A program made the position numbers and the translations under genes. 64,000 bases of DNA from Mangrovibacter plantisponsor (lineage in GTDB: Bacteria > Pseudomonadota > Gammaproteobacteria > Enterobacterales > Enterobacteriaceae), in NCBI RefSeq assembly GCF_003182475.1, contig NZ_QGTS01000007.1, positions 248,001-312,000 of the forward strand, in the 5' to 3' direction. Below are positions 1 through 9,063 of the stretch, piece after piece (positions within the stretch are counted from its first letter, which is position 1; every line of letters begins with the position of its first letter). Under the pieces are notes generated by a model. It worked only from the letters and a program-made list of their open reading frames with translations, ran no database searches and was not told where the DNA came from.

Positions 1-416
1 CCATGAAAGCGCAGAGTGAAGGGCGAATTGTGATGACCAGTTCGGTAATGGGGTTGATTTCCACACCAGGGCGTGGCGCTTATGCGGCCAGTAAATACGC
101 TCTGGAAGCCTGGTCTGATGCGCTGCGTATGGAGTTGCGCTACACCGGTATTCAGGTCAGCCTGATAGAACCCGGCCCAATCCATACCCGTTTTACCGAT
201 AACGTTAACCAAACCCAGGCAGATAAACCTGTCCAAAATCCGGGCATTGCCGCACGCTTTACCCTTGGCCCGGAGGCCGTTGCAGCAAAAGTGTGCCATG
301 CTTTTGGCAGCACCAGGCCGCGACTACGCTACCCGGTAACTCTGGTCACCTGGGTGGTTGGTTTCCTGAAACGGCTGTTGCCTGGCCGCATTATGGATAA
401 AATTTTGCGTACCTGA
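1..416 (+). CDS. ybbO: Short-chain dehydrogenase YbbO, 3' part only
   Basis: C-terminal half of a classical short-chain dehydrogenase/reductase; the reading frame is open to the window edge, so the first in-frame ATG (position 3) is internal. The catalytic Ser lies in the MTSS segment and the Tyr/Lys pair in YAASK. The usual SDR PG-motif (EPGPIHT) follows. The Rossmann N-terminus with the glycine-rich NADP site is missing because of the window boundary. E. coli YbbO is about 269 residues and is described as an NADP-dependent aldehyde reductase. Identity rests on sequence similarity plus the following ybbN. About half the protein is visible. Confidence 0.9.
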   Translation, partial: MKAQSEGRIVMTSSVMGLISTPGRGAYAASKYALEAWSDALRMELRYTGIQVSLIEPGPIHTRFTDNVNQTQADKPVQNPGIAARFTLGPEAVAAKVCHAFGSTRPRLRYPVTLVTWVVGFLKRLLPGRIMDKILRT

Positions 417-474
417 GTTGAAGCCCGGCGTCTCACCCCCATGTACATTAGAAAGTCCTGACTGAGAAAAAAGC

Positions 475-1329
475 ATGTCCGTACAGAATATTGTTGAGAT
501 TACTGAAGCGAATTTACATACCACACTGGAACAATCAGTTACCACGCCAGTATTGTTTTACTTTTGGTCTGACCGTAGCCAACAGTGCCAGGAAATGACA
601 CCGGTGCTGAAAGGGCTGGCTGCGAAGTATAACGGCCAGTTTATTCTGGCTACTGTGGATTGCGACAACCAGCAGATGGTCGCATCGCAATTTGGGTTGC
701 GCGCTATCCCGACGGTGTATTTGTTCCAGAACGGCCAGCCTGTGGATGGTTTCCAGGGGCCGCAGCCCGAAGAAGCCGTACGTGCGCTGCTGGATAAAGT
801 CCTGCCACGCGAAGAAGAGGTGAAAGCGCAGGAGGCCATGGCATTAATGCAGGAAGGCAAACATGCCGAAGCCCTGCCACTGCTGGTTGATGCCTGGAAA
901 TTGTCTGAACAGAACAGCGAAATCGGCCTGTTACTGGCAGAAAACTATATTGCTCTGAACCGCTCTGATGATGCGCAAACTGTGCTGGCCACTATCCCGC
1001 TGCAGGATCAGGACACCCGCTACCAGGGGTTACAGGCGCAAATCGATCTACTGAAAAAAGCGGCCGACACCCCGGAAATCCAGTTACTGCAACAGCAGGT
1101 TGCAGAGAACCCGCAGGATGCAGAACTCGCTACCCGCCTTTCTTTGCAATTACACCAGGTGGGGCGTAATGAAGAAGCACTGGCGTTGTTGTTTGGCCAC
1201 CTGAAACAGGACTTGAGTGCAGCAAATGGCGAAACCCGTAAAGTGATGCAAGAGATCCTCGCAGCCCTGGGCACCGGGAATCCACTGGCTTCACAATATC
1301 GCCGCCAGCTTTACTCGCTACTCTATTGA
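475..1329 (+). CDS. ybbN: Chaperedoxin CnoX/YbbN
   Basis: 284 residues, the same length as E. coli YbbN (CnoX). Residues 1-110 form a thioredoxin fold in which the usual CXXC is replaced by SQQC (Ser35, Cys38), with a second Cys at 63, as expected for a redox-modified holdase rather than a thiol oxidoreductase. The rest is helical TPR-like repeats. In E. coli it protects substrates from oxidation and hands them to DnaK/GroEL. The start is preceded by a GAGAAAA ribosome site. It lies 58 bp after ybbO. A 12-bp hairpin separates it from qmcA. Confidence 0.95.
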   Translation: MSVQNIVEITEANLHTTLEQSVTTPVLFYFWSDRSQQCQEMTPVLKGLAAKYNGQFILATVDCDNQQMVASQFGLRAIPTVYLFQNGQPVDGFQGPQPEEAVRALLDKVLPREEEVKAQEAMALMQEGKHAEALPLLVDAWKLSEQNSEIGLLLAENYIALNRSDDAQTVLATIPLQDQDTRYQGLQAQIDLLKKAADTPEIQLLQQQVAENPQDAELATRLSLQLHQVGRNEEALALLFGHLKQDLSAANGETRKVMQEILAALGTGNPLASQYRRQLYSLLY

Positions 1330-1370
1330 TTATTCGGGATTACGCCGTGTAAACCCTCGAATATAGTAGC

Positions 1371-1427
1371 ACCTCCTGTTTATTTTTTAGGGTAGACTTA
1401 CCGCCACAATTAAACAGGAGGTTTTTT
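1371..1427 (+). promoter_or_regulatory. 12-bp hairpin plus T6 tract covering the qmcA ribosome binding site
   Basis: ACCTCCTGTTTA (1371-1382) and TAAACAGGAGGT (1411-1422) are perfect 12-bp inverted repeats with a 28-nt loop. The right arm contains the AGGAGG ribosome site of qmcA, and the stem runs into TTTTTT (1422-1427) directly before the ATG at 1428. The RNA could act as an intrinsic terminator for ybbN, as a translational lock on qmcA, or both. A promoter inside the loop would free the ribosome site; I see no strong one. Confidence 0.6.
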
Positions 1428-2345
1428 ATGCTAATAGTGATCCCGGTTCTTATTGTTGTTGCACTGGTGATCGTCTCTGCCGGGGTGAAAATTGTCCCGC
1501 AGGGTTTTCAATGGACAGTTGAACGTTTTGGTCGTTATACCAAAACACTGATGCCTGGCCTGAACCTGGTTGTGCCGTTTATGGATCGTATTGGCCGTAA
1601 GATCAATATGATGGAGCAGGTTCTGGATATCCCTTCCCAGGAAGTTATCTCTAAAGATAACGCCAACGTCACGATAGACGCCGTTTGCTTTATTCAGGTG
1701 ATTGATCCGGCGCGTGCTGCCTATGAGGTCAGCAACCTTGATCTGTCTATCATGAATCTCACCATGACAAATATTCGTACTGTGCTGGGCTCAATGGAGC
1801 TCGATGAAATGCTCTCGCAGCGTGACAGTATCAATACCCGTCTGTTACACATTGTTGATGAAGCAACCAACCCCTGGGGCGTGAAAGTAACGCGTATTGA
1901 AATTCGCGATGTTCGCCCACCAGCTGAACTGATTGCCTCCATGAACGCGCAAATGAAAGCTGAACGTACCAAGCGTGCTTACATTCTGGAAGCTGAAGGG
2001 GTTCGTCAGGCTGAAATTCTCAAAGCTGAAGGGGAAAAACAGTCTCAGATCCTGAAAGCAGAAGGTGACCGCCAGTCTGCGTTCTTGCAGGCAGAAGCGC
2101 GTGAACGTTCTGCGGAAGCAGAAGCACAGGCAACGCGTATGGTTTCTGAGGCCATTGCAGCGGGTGACATCCAGGCTGTGAACTACTTTGTGGCACAGAA
2201 ATATACTGATGCTCTGCAACAGATTGGTTCCGCAGAAAACAGTAAAGTCGTGCTGATGCCACTGGATGCCAGCAGCCTGATGGGCTCTATCGCAGGTATC
2301 AGCGAGTTAATTAAAGACAGCCAGGTGCAACGGAAAATAAAATGA
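1428..2345 (+). CDS. qmcA: SPFH/stomatin-family membrane protein QmcA
   Basis: 305 residues. An N-terminal hydrophobic segment (about residues 1-22) is followed by a stomatin/prohibitin (SPFH/band 7) domain (about 25-180). A long coiled coil follows, rich in [21 protein letters not shown] heptads (about 180-240). The family forms large oligomeric cages in lipid microdomains; E. coli QmcA is an inner-membrane protein that can suppress an ftsH htpX growth defect. It overlaps ybbJ by ATGA, the usual SPFH-NfeD pairing. The AGGAGG ribosome site is ideal but fully paired in a predicted hairpin. Confidence 0.95.
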   Translation: MLIVIPVLIVVALVIVSAGVKIVPQGFQWTVERFGRYTKTLMPGLNLVVPFMDRIGRKINMMEQVLDIPSQEVISKDNANVTIDAVCFIQVIDPARAAYEVSNLDLSIMNLTMTNIRTVLGSMELDEMLSQRDSINTRLLHIVDEATNPWGVKVTRIEIRDVRPPAELIASMNAQMKAERTKRAYILEAEGVRQAEILKAEGEKQSQILKAEGDRQSAFLQAEARERSAEAEAQATRMVSEAIAAGDIQAVNYFVAQKYTDALQQIGSAENSKVVLMPLDASSLMGSIAGISELIKDSQVQRKIK

Positions 2346-2803
2346 TTCCACTGATTGCTGCACATCCGCATGCATTCTGGTTGAGTCTGGGCGGCCTGTT
2401 ACTGGCCGCCGAAATGCTCGGTGCCAGTGGTTACCTGCTATGGAGTGGCATTGCCGCGCTGGTAACCGGCCTGATTGCCTGGCTCCTGCCGGTTGGCTGG
2501 GCCTGGCAGGGCACCAGTTTTGCCGTGTTGACTGTGCTGTGTGCTTTTTTATGGTGGCGTTGGCTGAACCAGAAAAACAGCGACCAGCCCGGTCAGCAAC
2601 TTAACCAGCGTGGTAACCAACTGGCAGGCCAGGTCTTTGTGCTGGAAAATAACCTGGTCAACGGGCGCGGCCAGGTACGGCTCGGGGACAGCGTTTGGCC
2701 AGTAATGGCCGATACCGATTTACCTGCCGGAACGCGTGTGCGCGTAGTGCGTGTTGAAGGAATTACTTTGCGTATTGAAGCATCGGGTTCCCCTGTGGCA
2801 TGA
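2342..2803 (+). CDS. ybbJ: NfeD-like membrane protein YbbJ
   Basis: 153 residues. Two to three hydrophobic segments lie in the first 75 residues ([15 protein letters not shown], then the [15 protein letters not shown] and [13 protein letters not shown] stretches). A small C-terminal beta-barrel (OB-fold, NfeD-type) starts around residue 95. NfeD proteins are encoded next to SPFH proteins and are thought to assemble with them; here the start codon overlaps the qmcA stop (ATGA), so translational coupling is likely. It converges on cueR with about 33 bp between the genes. Confidence 0.92.
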   Translation: MIPLIAAHPHAFWLSLGGLLLAAEMLGASGYLLWSGIAALVTGLIAWLLPVGWAWQGTSFAVLTVLCAFLWWRWLNQKNSDQPGQQLNQRGNQLAGQVFVLENNLVNGRGQVRLGDSVWPVMADTDLPAGTRVRVVRVEGITLRIEASGSPVA

Positions 2804-2836
2804 ACCCTGATGCCTGTGTTTCCCTGTGCAGCAAGG

Positions 2837-3253
2837 TTAGCGCTGCGCAGGGGTACTGTGGTGGCAACACCCGGCAAGATTATCAATGATCGGGCAATCG
2901 GCCGTGTCATCGCCAGGGCAACTTTCCGCCAGCACCTGCAAGCGTGTTTTCATTTCCAGCAATTCCTGAATATGTAAATCGATCTCGTCAATTTTTTGCA
3001 GCGTACGCGCTTTTACATCGGCACTGTGCCGTGCAGGATCATTAAACAAATGTACCAGTTCACGGCACTCTTCCAGGGTAAACCCCACCTGGCGTGCCTG
3101 GCGCAATAATGTCAGCTCTTCCAGGTGCTTAGGGTTATAGCTCCGGTAGCCATTTTCACCACGCAGCGGCGGCGTCACCAGCCCTTTTTCTTCATAAAAA
3201 CGAATTGCCTTGCTGGTTAAGCCTGTTTTTTTCGCCACATCGCTAATATTCAC
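2837..3253 (-). CDS. cueR: Copper-responsive MerR-type activator CueR
   Basis: 138 residues. A MerR-type winged helix-turn-helix (residues 1-70: [20 protein letters not shown]) is followed by the dimerisation helix. The metal loop begins CPGDDTADC, containing the two Cys that bind Cu(I) in E. coli CueR, and the tail holds CCHH. The start codon is GTG at 3251-3253 behind AAGGAGG; no ATG is in frame nearby. The gene is divergent from copA and separated only by the shared control region. In E. coli two genes (glsA, ybaT) intervene, so this is a more compact arrangement. Confidence 0.95.
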   Translation of the reverse strand: MNISDVAKKTGLTSKAIRFYEEKGLVTPPLRGENGYRSYNPKHLEELTLLRQARQVGFTLEECRELVHLFNDPARHSADVKARTLQKIDEIDLHIQELLEMKTRLQVLAESCPGDDTADCPIIDNLAGCCHHSTPAQR

Positions 3254-3262
3254 ATCGCCTCC

Positions 3263-3293
3263 TTGACCTTCCCCTTAATGGAAGGTTTAACCT
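3263..3293 (+). promoter_or_regulatory. copA promoter with CueR operator
   Basis: The -35 TTGACC (3263-3268) and -10 TAACCT (3288-3293) are 19 bp apart, the over-long spacing typical of MerR-family targets. The dyad ACCTTCC (3266-3272)/GGAAGGT (3280-3286) lies between them and matches the known E. coli CueR site. The left end also overlaps the cueR ribosome site on the other strand. Confidence 0.9.
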
Positions 3294-3398
3294 TAATCAT
3301 AACGCAATATCATGCTGATGATTTGCGCAAGATAACTTAGTGCTTCGCTTTGCCAAAAATTGGCGTGAATGCGGGCAATTACAAACAGGAGTGGTTAT

Positions 3399-5897
3399 AT
3401 GTCTCATATTACTCTCGCACTCGATGGCCTGTCTTGCGGCCACTGTGTCAAACGTGTCAAAGAAAGTCTGGAAAAACGCAGCGATGTAGAAAGCGCCGAA
3501 GTTACGCTCAACCAGGCAGAAATCACCGGTAGCGCAAGCGCAGAGCAGTTAATTGCCACCGTGAAAGAAGCCGGGTATGAGGCTCAACTGGCCAGCCACC
3601 CAAAATCTGAGCCGCTGGCAGAGTCAAACACTCAGCCGGAAGTACTGGCAGCGGCAGATACCGAGCTTCCGGCAGACACTACCACTGATGACAGCCAGCA
3701 TTTGTTAATAAGTGGCATGAGCTGTGCCAGTTGTGTTTCCCGGGTGCAAAATGCGCTGGCGCATGTGCCCGGCGTAACCCAGGCACGGGTCAACCTGGCA
3801 GAGCGCAGTGCACTGGTTCTGGGCGATGCACCTGCCAGTGCACTGATCCAGGCGGTACAACAGGCCGGGTATGATGCCGAAGCCATAGAAGATGACCAGC
3901 AGCGCCGTGAACGGCAACAACAAACAGCGCAGCATGCAATGTCACGTTTTCGCTGGCAGGCCATCCTCGCGTTGCTGGTTGGTATCCCGGTGATGGTCTG
4001 GGGCATGGTTGGCGACCACATGGTGGTCACCGATGCCAACCGCCAGCAGTGGCTGTGGATTGGCTGGCTGACACTGGCGGTCATGGTTATTGCTGGTGGT
4101 CACTTCTACCGTAGCGCCTGGAAAAGCCTGCTGAACAAAACCGCGACCATGGATACGCTGGTGGCGCTGGGAACTGGTGTTGCCTGGCTTTACTCCATTA
4201 ACGTCAATCTGTGGCCCCACGCATTTCCGGACCAGGCCCGCCACCTTTACTATGAAGCCAGCACTATGATTATCGGGTTAATTAACCTGGGGCATATGCT
4301 GGAACAACGTGCCCGCCAGCGATCTTCCCATGCACTGGAGCGCCTGCTGGATTTAACCCCGCCCACCGCACGGGTGGTCACGGAAAAAGGTGAAGAAACC
4401 GTTCCGCTTGCTCAGGTCACGAAAGGGATGATCCTGCGCCTGACTACGGGTGACCGGGTACCGGTTGACGGAGAGATAACTCAGGGTGAAGCCTGGCTGG
4501 ATGAAGCCATGCTCACGGGTGAACCCGTTCCCCAACATAAAAGTGCTGGCGAAGCAGTTCACGCAGGGACACTGGTACAGGATGGCAGCGTGCTGTTCCG
4601 GGCCGACGCCACCGGTAACCAGACCACTCTGGCGCGGATTATCCGTATGGTGCGCCAGGCGCAGTCCAGCAAGCCACAAATTGGGCAGATGGCGGACAAA
4701 ATCGCTGCGGTATTTGTGCCAGCGGTTGTCGCGATTGCCTTGTTCAGTGCCGCCATTTGGTATTTCTTTGGCCCGGCACCACAAATTGTTTACACCCTGG
4801 TGATTGCCACTACGGTATTAATTATCGCCTGCCCTTGTGCACTGGGTCTCGCAACCCCCATGTCGATTATTGCGGGTGTTGGCCGAGCCGCTGAATTTGG
4901 CGTACTGGTTAAAGATGCCGATGCACTGCAACGTGCCAGTGAAGTCGATACTATTGTGTTTGATAAAACCGGCACCCTGACGGCAGGCAAACCCCAGGTA
5001 ACGCAGATAGCCACTTTTAGCGAGTTGGATGAATCAGCAGTGCTACGGTTTGCCGCCAGCCTGGAACAAGGTGCCAGCCACCCACTGGCAAAAGCGATTG
5101 TTGATAAAGCCGGAACCCGTGCGTTACTGCCCGCCAGTAGTTTCCGCACTCTGGGTGGTAAAGGTGTGCAGGGTGAAATTGAAGGGCATCGCGTCACTCT
5201 GGGTAACCAGGCAATGATGGCAGAGTCTGGTGTAGATACCCGTCCTGCACGCGAGGCGCTGGATAACGTGGCAAGCCAGGGGGAAACACCTGTATTACTG
5301 GCTGTAGACGGCATGCTGGTGGCGTTGTTCGCCATTGCCGACCCACTGCGTGAAACCAGCAAGGCTGCACTTGAACGCCTGCATGGGATGGGATACCACC
5401 TGGTGATGCTGACAGGCGATAACCCCGTTACCGCTGGCGCTATCGCCAAACAGGCCGGTATCGATACAGTGATTGCCGGTGTGCTGCCTGATGGCAAAGC
5501 AGAGGCCATTACCCAATTGCAGCAGCAAGGCCGGCATGTAGTGATGGTTGGCGACGGCATTAACGATGCTCCTGCGCTGGCACAGGCAGATGTTGGCGTT
5601 GCCATGGGTGGCGGGAGTGATGTCGCCATCGAAACCGCTGGCATGACGTTAATGCGCCACGACCTGCAAGGGGTTGCTGATGCTATGTCGATATCCCGGG
5701 CCACCTTAAAAAATATGAAGCAAAACCTGCTGGGTGCGTTTATCTACAATGCGCTGGGGATCCCGGTTGCTGCCGGGGTGCTCTGGCCACTGACTGGAAC
5801 ACTGCTCAACCCGGTAGTTGCCGGGGCGGCAATGGCACTTTCTTCTATCACGGTGGTCAGTAACGCCAACCGGCTGTTACGTTACAAACCCCGGTAA
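3399..5897 (+). CDS. copA: Cu(I)-exporting P1B-type ATPase CopA
   Basis: 832 residues from the ATG at 3399, which follows AGGAG and matches E. coli CopA; an in-frame ATG at 3369 lacks support. Two N-terminal heavy-metal domains carry CGHC (Cys13/16) and CASC (Cys109/112). The transmembrane CPC copper motif is at about 478-480. The phosphorylation motif DKTGTLT starts at Asp522, TGDN and GDGINDAP follow, and eight membrane segments are expected. It pumps Cu(I) out of the cytoplasm. The CueR promoter lies directly upstream and a strong terminator follows. A -1 frameshift site after the first metal domain is described separately. Confidence 0.97.
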   Translation: MSHITLALDGLSCGHCVKRVKESLEKRSDVESAEVTLNQAEITGSASAEQLIATVKEAGYEAQLASHPKSEPLAESNTQPEVLAAADTELPADTTTDDSQHLLISGMSCASCVSRVQNALAHVPGVTQARVNLAERSALVLGDAPASALIQAVQQAGYDAEAIEDDQQRRERQQQTAQHAMSRFRWQAILALLVGIPVMVWGMVGDHMVVTDANRQQWLWIGWLTLAVMVIAGGHFYRSAWKSLLNKTATMDTLVALGTGVAWLYSINVNLWPHAFPDQARHLYYEASTMIIGLINLGHMLEQRARQRSSHALERLLDLTPPTARVVTEKGEETVPLAQVTKGMILRLTTGDRVPVDGEITQGEAWLDEAMLTGEPVPQHKSAGEAVHAGTLVQDGSVLFRADATGNQTTLARIIRMVRQAQSSKPQIGQMADKIAAVFVPAVVAIALFSAAIWYFFGPAPQIVYTLVIATTVLIIACPCALGLATPMSIIAGVGRAAEFGVLVKDADALQRASEVDTIVFDKTGTLTAGKPQVTQIATFSELDESAVLRFAASLEQGASHPLAKAIVDKAGTRALLPASSFRTLGGKGVQGEIEGHRVTLGNQAMMAESGVDTRPAREALDNVASQGETPVLLAVDGMLVALFAIADPLRETSKAALERLHGMGYHLVMLTGDNPVTAGAIAKQAGIDTVIAGVLPDGKAEAITQLQQQGRHVVMVGDGINDAPALAQADVGVAMGGGSDVAIETAGMTLMRHDLQGVADAMSISRATLKNMKQNLLGAFIYNALGIPVAAGVLWPLTGTLLNPVVAGAAMALSSITVVSNANRLLRYKPR
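3599..3654 (+). other. Programmed -1 frameshift site in copA (CopA(Z) chaperone)
   Basis: The heptamer CCCAAAA (3599-3605) is read in frame as C CCA AAA. A -1 slip gives CCC AAA, then one codon ATC and the stop TGA at 3608-3610, yielding a 70-residue protein that ends just after the first metal-binding domain. Downstream, 3607-3611 can pair with 3631-3635 and 3612-3617 with 3649-3654; the pairings cross and could form a pseudoknot. E. coli copA is known to make the chaperone CopA(Z) this way. The pairing is read by eye. Confidence 0.75.
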
Positions 5898-5928
5898 AGC
5901 CAGGTAAACAGGTGGTTTGCCATCAGCC

Positions 5929-5962
5929 GCAACACCCCGGATAACGGGGTGTTGCTTTTTTT
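5929..5962 (+). terminator. copA intrinsic terminator
   Basis: Perfect 11-bp stem GCAACACCCCG (5929-5939)/CGGGGTGTTGC (5945-5955) with a 5-nt loop and a T7 tract. It ends the copA transcript before ybaP. Confidence 0.92.
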
Positions 5963-6003
5963 GCCTGCCGGGTTAGCATGGTGTTTTACCGGGACGTGAA
6001 CGA

Positions 6004-6816
6004 ATGCCATTTTTCAGCCGTTTAAAAGCATTATTGAATCAGTGGGTTAATCAGGGTTATCCCTGGCCCGCGCTTGATGTTGTTCTGCCCGGTGGCCGTT
6101 ACTTACATCTGGTTGGCAGTATTCATATGGGAACGCCCAATATGGCTCCCCTGCCCGCCAAACTGCTGCGCAAACTGAGTAGCTGTGATGCATTAATTGT
6201 TGAAGCCGATATCCTGACTGGCGATTCCCCATTTAACAATGTTCCCTGGTGTGACCCACTGGCAAGCCGCCTTAGTACCGAACAACTGGCAGAAGTAGAG
6301 AAAGTGGCAAATGAAGCAGGTGTCACTATGGGGCAGTTGGATGCCCTGCCATTCTGGCAAATAGCTCTGGTACTTCAGGCACACCAGGCACAACGCCTGG
6401 GGTTACGCCCGGAATACGGCATAGACTGGCAATTACTGAATGCCGCACAGCAAAGCGGGCGCAAGATTTTAGAGCTCGAAGGTTCAGACCAGCAAATCGC
6501 CCTGCTCAATACCCTGCCAGAAGATGGCCTGCCTCTGTTACTGGATACTCTCACTCACTGGCGAACCAACGCACATTTACTGCAAGTGATGATCAGCTGG
6601 TGGCTGCAGGCACCTCCGGCAACCGGCAACACGTCGTTGCCAAACACCTTTGGCGATCAATTGTATGATGTATTAATGAATCAGCGTAATATCACCTGGA
6701 ATGACTATCTGCAGCAGTTGCCTCCCGGGCGCTATGTCGTCGCAGTTGGGGCGCTGCATTTATACGGTACCGGGAATCTGCCTGAGTTATTGCAGGCAAA
6801 AAAAAACGGCCAGTAA
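6004..6816 (+). CDS. ybaP: TraB/GumN-family protein YbaP
   Basis: 270 residues. The GSIHMG motif near residue 38 and the late AVGALHLYG motif are the paired His signatures of the TraB/PrgY/GumN family (Tiki-like metallohydrolase fold), with a helical middle. The exact function of YbaP is not established. An E/D-rich stretch (IVEADI) also fits the family. The stop codon lies inside the terminator stem of the antisense sRNA ChiX, so the two transcripts overlap at their 3' ends. It is separated from copA by a terminator. Confidence 0.9.
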   Translation: MPFFSRLKALLNQWVNQGYPWPALDVVLPGGRYLHLVGSIHMGTPNMAPLPAKLLRKLSSCDALIVEADILTGDSPFNNVPWCDPLASRLSTEQLAEVEKVANEAGVTMGQLDALPFWQIALVLQAHQAQRLGLRPEYGIDWQLLNAAQQSGRKILELEGSDQQIALLNTLPEDGLPLLLDTLTHWRTNAHLLQVMISWWLQAPPATGNTSLPNTFGDQLYDVLMNQRNITWNDYLQQLPPGRYVVAVGALHLYGTGNLPELLQAKKNGQ

Positions 6817-6881
6817 CAGGGTACTGGCCCGTCAAAGAGGAATTCAAATAGTTATTTTTATGATGAGCCCAGGGCTCATAT
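6798..6881 (-). ncRNA. chiX: Small regulatory RNA ChiX (MicM/SroB)
   Basis: Read on the minus strand: a 5' hairpin ATGAGCCC-T-GGGCTCAT (6863-6879), an A/U-rich single-stranded middle, the conserved CCTCTTTGACGGGCC block (6826-6840) and a terminator stem GGCCAGTA/TACTGGCC (6808-6829) followed by U9. E. coli ChiX sits between ybaP and ybaK, is 84 nt long and has the same TTCCTCTTTGACGGGCC segment, which pairs with chiP and dpiB mRNAs through Hfq. The 5' end is estimated from the E. coli length; the 5' hairpin differs in sequence but is kept in position. Confidence 0.88.
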
Positions 6882-7001
6882 CAGAATTGTCTCGCAGCAC
6901 GAGCATAATGGCTACGGTTGTTTAGCAATCTGGTACTATTTTTTTTCCCGCCCCCATGTTTATTATCCCTGTAGTTCACTATTAACCAGACGAAACACTT
7001 T

Positions 7002-7481
7002 ATGACTCCGGCAATTAAACTACTCGAAAAAAACAAGATATCTTTCACTCTTCACAGTTATGACCATGACCCGAATGAGACCAACTTTGGTGATGAAGTG
7101 GTACGCAAACTGGGTCTTGATGCCCGTCAGGTTTATAAAACGTTACTGGTTGCACTGAACGGCGACATGAAACATCTGGCGGTAGCAGTAACACCGGTCT
7201 CCGGGCAACTTGACCTGAAAAAAGTCGCCAAAGCGCTGGGTAGCAAAAAAGTCGAAATGGCCGACCCAATGGTGGCGCAGCGTGTCACCGGGTATTTGGT
7301 TGGCGGAATAAGCCCTTTGGGGCAGAAAAAACGCCTGCCAACGGTGATTGATGCGCCTGCCAACACCTTTGCGACGATGTACATTTCCGGGGGTAAGCGT
7401 GGGCTGGATATTGAACTGGCGCCGGCAGACCTGGCTAAATTACTGGATGCAACCTTTGCTGATATCGCGAAAGTCGATTAA
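7002..7481 (+). CDS. ybaK: Cys-tRNA(Pro)/Cys-tRNA(Cys) deacylase YbaK
   Basis: 159 residues, identical in length to E. coli YbaK and collinear with it. It is a YbaK/ProX-type trans-editing domain, a homologue of the prolyl-tRNA synthetase insertion domain, that removes cysteine mis-charged on tRNA(Pro). The essential Lys46 is present in QVYKTLL, and the [10 protein letters not shown] and [10 protein letters not shown] motifs are intact. It acts in the cytoplasm and appears to be a single-gene unit. About 120 bp upstream lies the divergently transcribed ChiX start. Confidence 0.95.
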   Translation: MTPAIKLLEKNKISFTLHSYDHDPNETNFGDEVVRKLGLDARQVYKTLLVALNGDMKHLAVAVTPVSGQLDLKKVAKALGSKKVEMADPMVAQRVTGYLVGGISPLGQKKRLPTVIDAPANTFATMYISGGKRGLDIELAPADLAKLLDATFADIAKVD

Positions 7482-7603
7482 ACCGCGATTGCAGTAATCA
7501 GTGACTTTTAGAGGTAGCTGTTAGCCTGATAATTATTTCATCATCAGGTGAAATCAGCTACACTCTGCTTCTTTTCTCTTCACTTGTTATGGTTTTGTTA
7601 CTC

Positions 7604-8818
7604 ATGAGCCACAACCCTCAGGTGTTACCGGCAACTCCCCAGAATAATGCGAAAGCACGTACTTCATTTAGGATCCTTGGCGCTATCAGCCTTTCGCATC
7701 TGCTTAACGACATGATTCAGTCGTTAATTCTGGCTATCTACCCGTTATTACAAAACGAATTTTCCCTCAGTTTTGTGCAAATTGGCCTGATTACACTGGC
7801 CTTTCAGTTAGCTTCTTCATTGCTACAACCGGTAGTGGGTTATCTTACCGATAAATACCCTATGCCCTGGTCTCTGCCTGTTGGGATGTGTTTCACTTTA
7901 TGTGGGCTGGTATTACTGGCGCTTGCTGGCAGTTTTTACACGGTTTTGCTGGCTGCGGTGCTGGTGGGTACGGGGTCATCAGTTTTCCATCCTGAGTCAT
8001 CCCGTGTGGCGCGCATGGCTTCTGGTGGGCGTCATGGGCTGGCACAGTCGCTGTTCCAGGTTGGCGGTAATTTTGGCAGCTCACTGGGGCCATTACTGGC
8101 AGCGATTCTGATTGCCCCCTATGGTAAAGGCAATGTGGCGTGGTTTGTGCTGGCAGCATTACTGGCAATCATTGTACTGATTCAAATCAGCCGGTGGTAT
8201 GCCCAGCAACAACGTACAGCTAAACAGCGCCCCAAAGTACACATCACCAGTACCCTGCCGCGTAATAAAGTTATCCTGGCGGTCTGTGTACTACTGTTGC
8301 TGATTTTTTCTAAGTACTTTTACCTTGCCAGTATCAGCAGTTACTTCACTTTTTATTTGATGGATAAATTCGGCCTGTCAGTTCAAAGCGCTCAGTTGCA
8401 CCTCTTTGCATTCCTGTTTGCGGTAGCCGCCGGTACAGTAATTGGCGGGCCGGTAGGCGACAAAATTGGCCGTAAATATGTGATTTGGGGTTCGATACTG
8501 GGGGTGGCGCCATTCACCCTGCTGTTGCCCTGGGTTTCATTATTCTGGACCGGCGTTCTGGTCATGATTATCGGCTTTATTCTGGCTTCAGCGTTTTCGG
8601 CAATTCTGGTGTATGCCCAGGAGTTATTACCCGGGCGCATCGGTGTGGTTTCCGGGCTGTTCTTCGGGTTTGCATTTGGTATGGGCGGGCTGGGAGCGGC
8701 GGTTCTGGGGATTGTGGCGGACCACACCAGCATAGAGCTGGTTTATAAAATATGCGCTTATTTACCACTGATTGGGATTATCACGGTTTTCCTGCCTGAT
8801 AACCGTGAAAAAAAGTAA
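7604..8818 (+). CDS. fsr: Fosmidomycin resistance MFS transporter Fsr
   Basis: 404 residues from the ATG at 7604. An in-frame ATG at 7589 adds five residues; neither has a clear ribosome site, and the shorter form aligns better with E. coli Fsr (406). It has twelve predicted membrane segments with the conserved SHLLNDMIQSL start and the MFS loop motif GDKIGRKY between the halves. In E. coli it exports fosmidomycin and is similar to other drug/H+ antiporters. It follows ybaK directly; ushA and ybaL, which intervene in E. coli, are absent. The region before gsk is AT-rich and holds only the gsk terminator. Confidence 0.93.
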   Translation: MSHNPQVLPATPQNNAKARTSFRILGAISLSHLLNDMIQSLILAIYPLLQNEFSLSFVQIGLITLAFQLASSLLQPVVGYLTDKYPMPWSLPVGMCFTLCGLVLLALAGSFYTVLLAAVLVGTGSSVFHPESSRVARMASGGRHGLAQSLFQVGGNFGSSLGPLLAAILIAPYGKGNVAWFVLAALLAIIVLIQISRWYAQQQRTAKQRPKVHITSTLPRNKVILAVCVLLLLIFSKYFYLASISSYFTFYLMDKFGLSVQSAQLHLFAFLFAVAAGTVIGGPVGDKIGRKYVIWGSILGVAPFTLLLPWVSLFWTGVLVMIIGFILASAFSAILVYAQELLPGRIGVVSGLFFGFAFGMGGLGAAVLGIVADHTSIELVYKICAYLPLIGIITVFLPDNREKK

Positions 8819-9022
8819 AAAAACAGCAAGATAATTATTAATCAGGAAGAGCCAATATCAGGTTTTTCCTGATATAAAAAAGATAACTTAGTAATACAGG
8901 CAATTAAGTATCAGAAAAATATCAAACCTCAAAAACAGACAAATAACTTATCTATTTTTTGGCAAATGCAGGGTGAGTAATTGGTCTGGTGGTTATTATT
9001 TAACACCACAGTTACATTCTGA

Positions 9023-9046
9023 TAAAAGCCTGGCTCCGGCCAGGCT
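9023..9046 (-). terminator. gsk intrinsic terminator
   Basis: On the minus strand the stem AGCCTGGC-CGGA-GCCAGGCT (9027-9046) is followed by TTTT (9026-9023). It sits 18 bp past the gsk stop. Confidence 0.85.
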
Positions 9047-9063
9047 GTACTGACAAAAACGAT

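Noticed and set aside
4790..5704. 304-codon frame antisense to copA
   Set aside because: Ser/Ala/Pro-rich shadow of copA with no ribosome site or domain.
6863..6879. Palindrome ATGAGCCC-A-GGGCTCAT as a protein operator before ybaK
   Set aside because: It coincides with the 5' hairpin position of ChiX, which explains it better.
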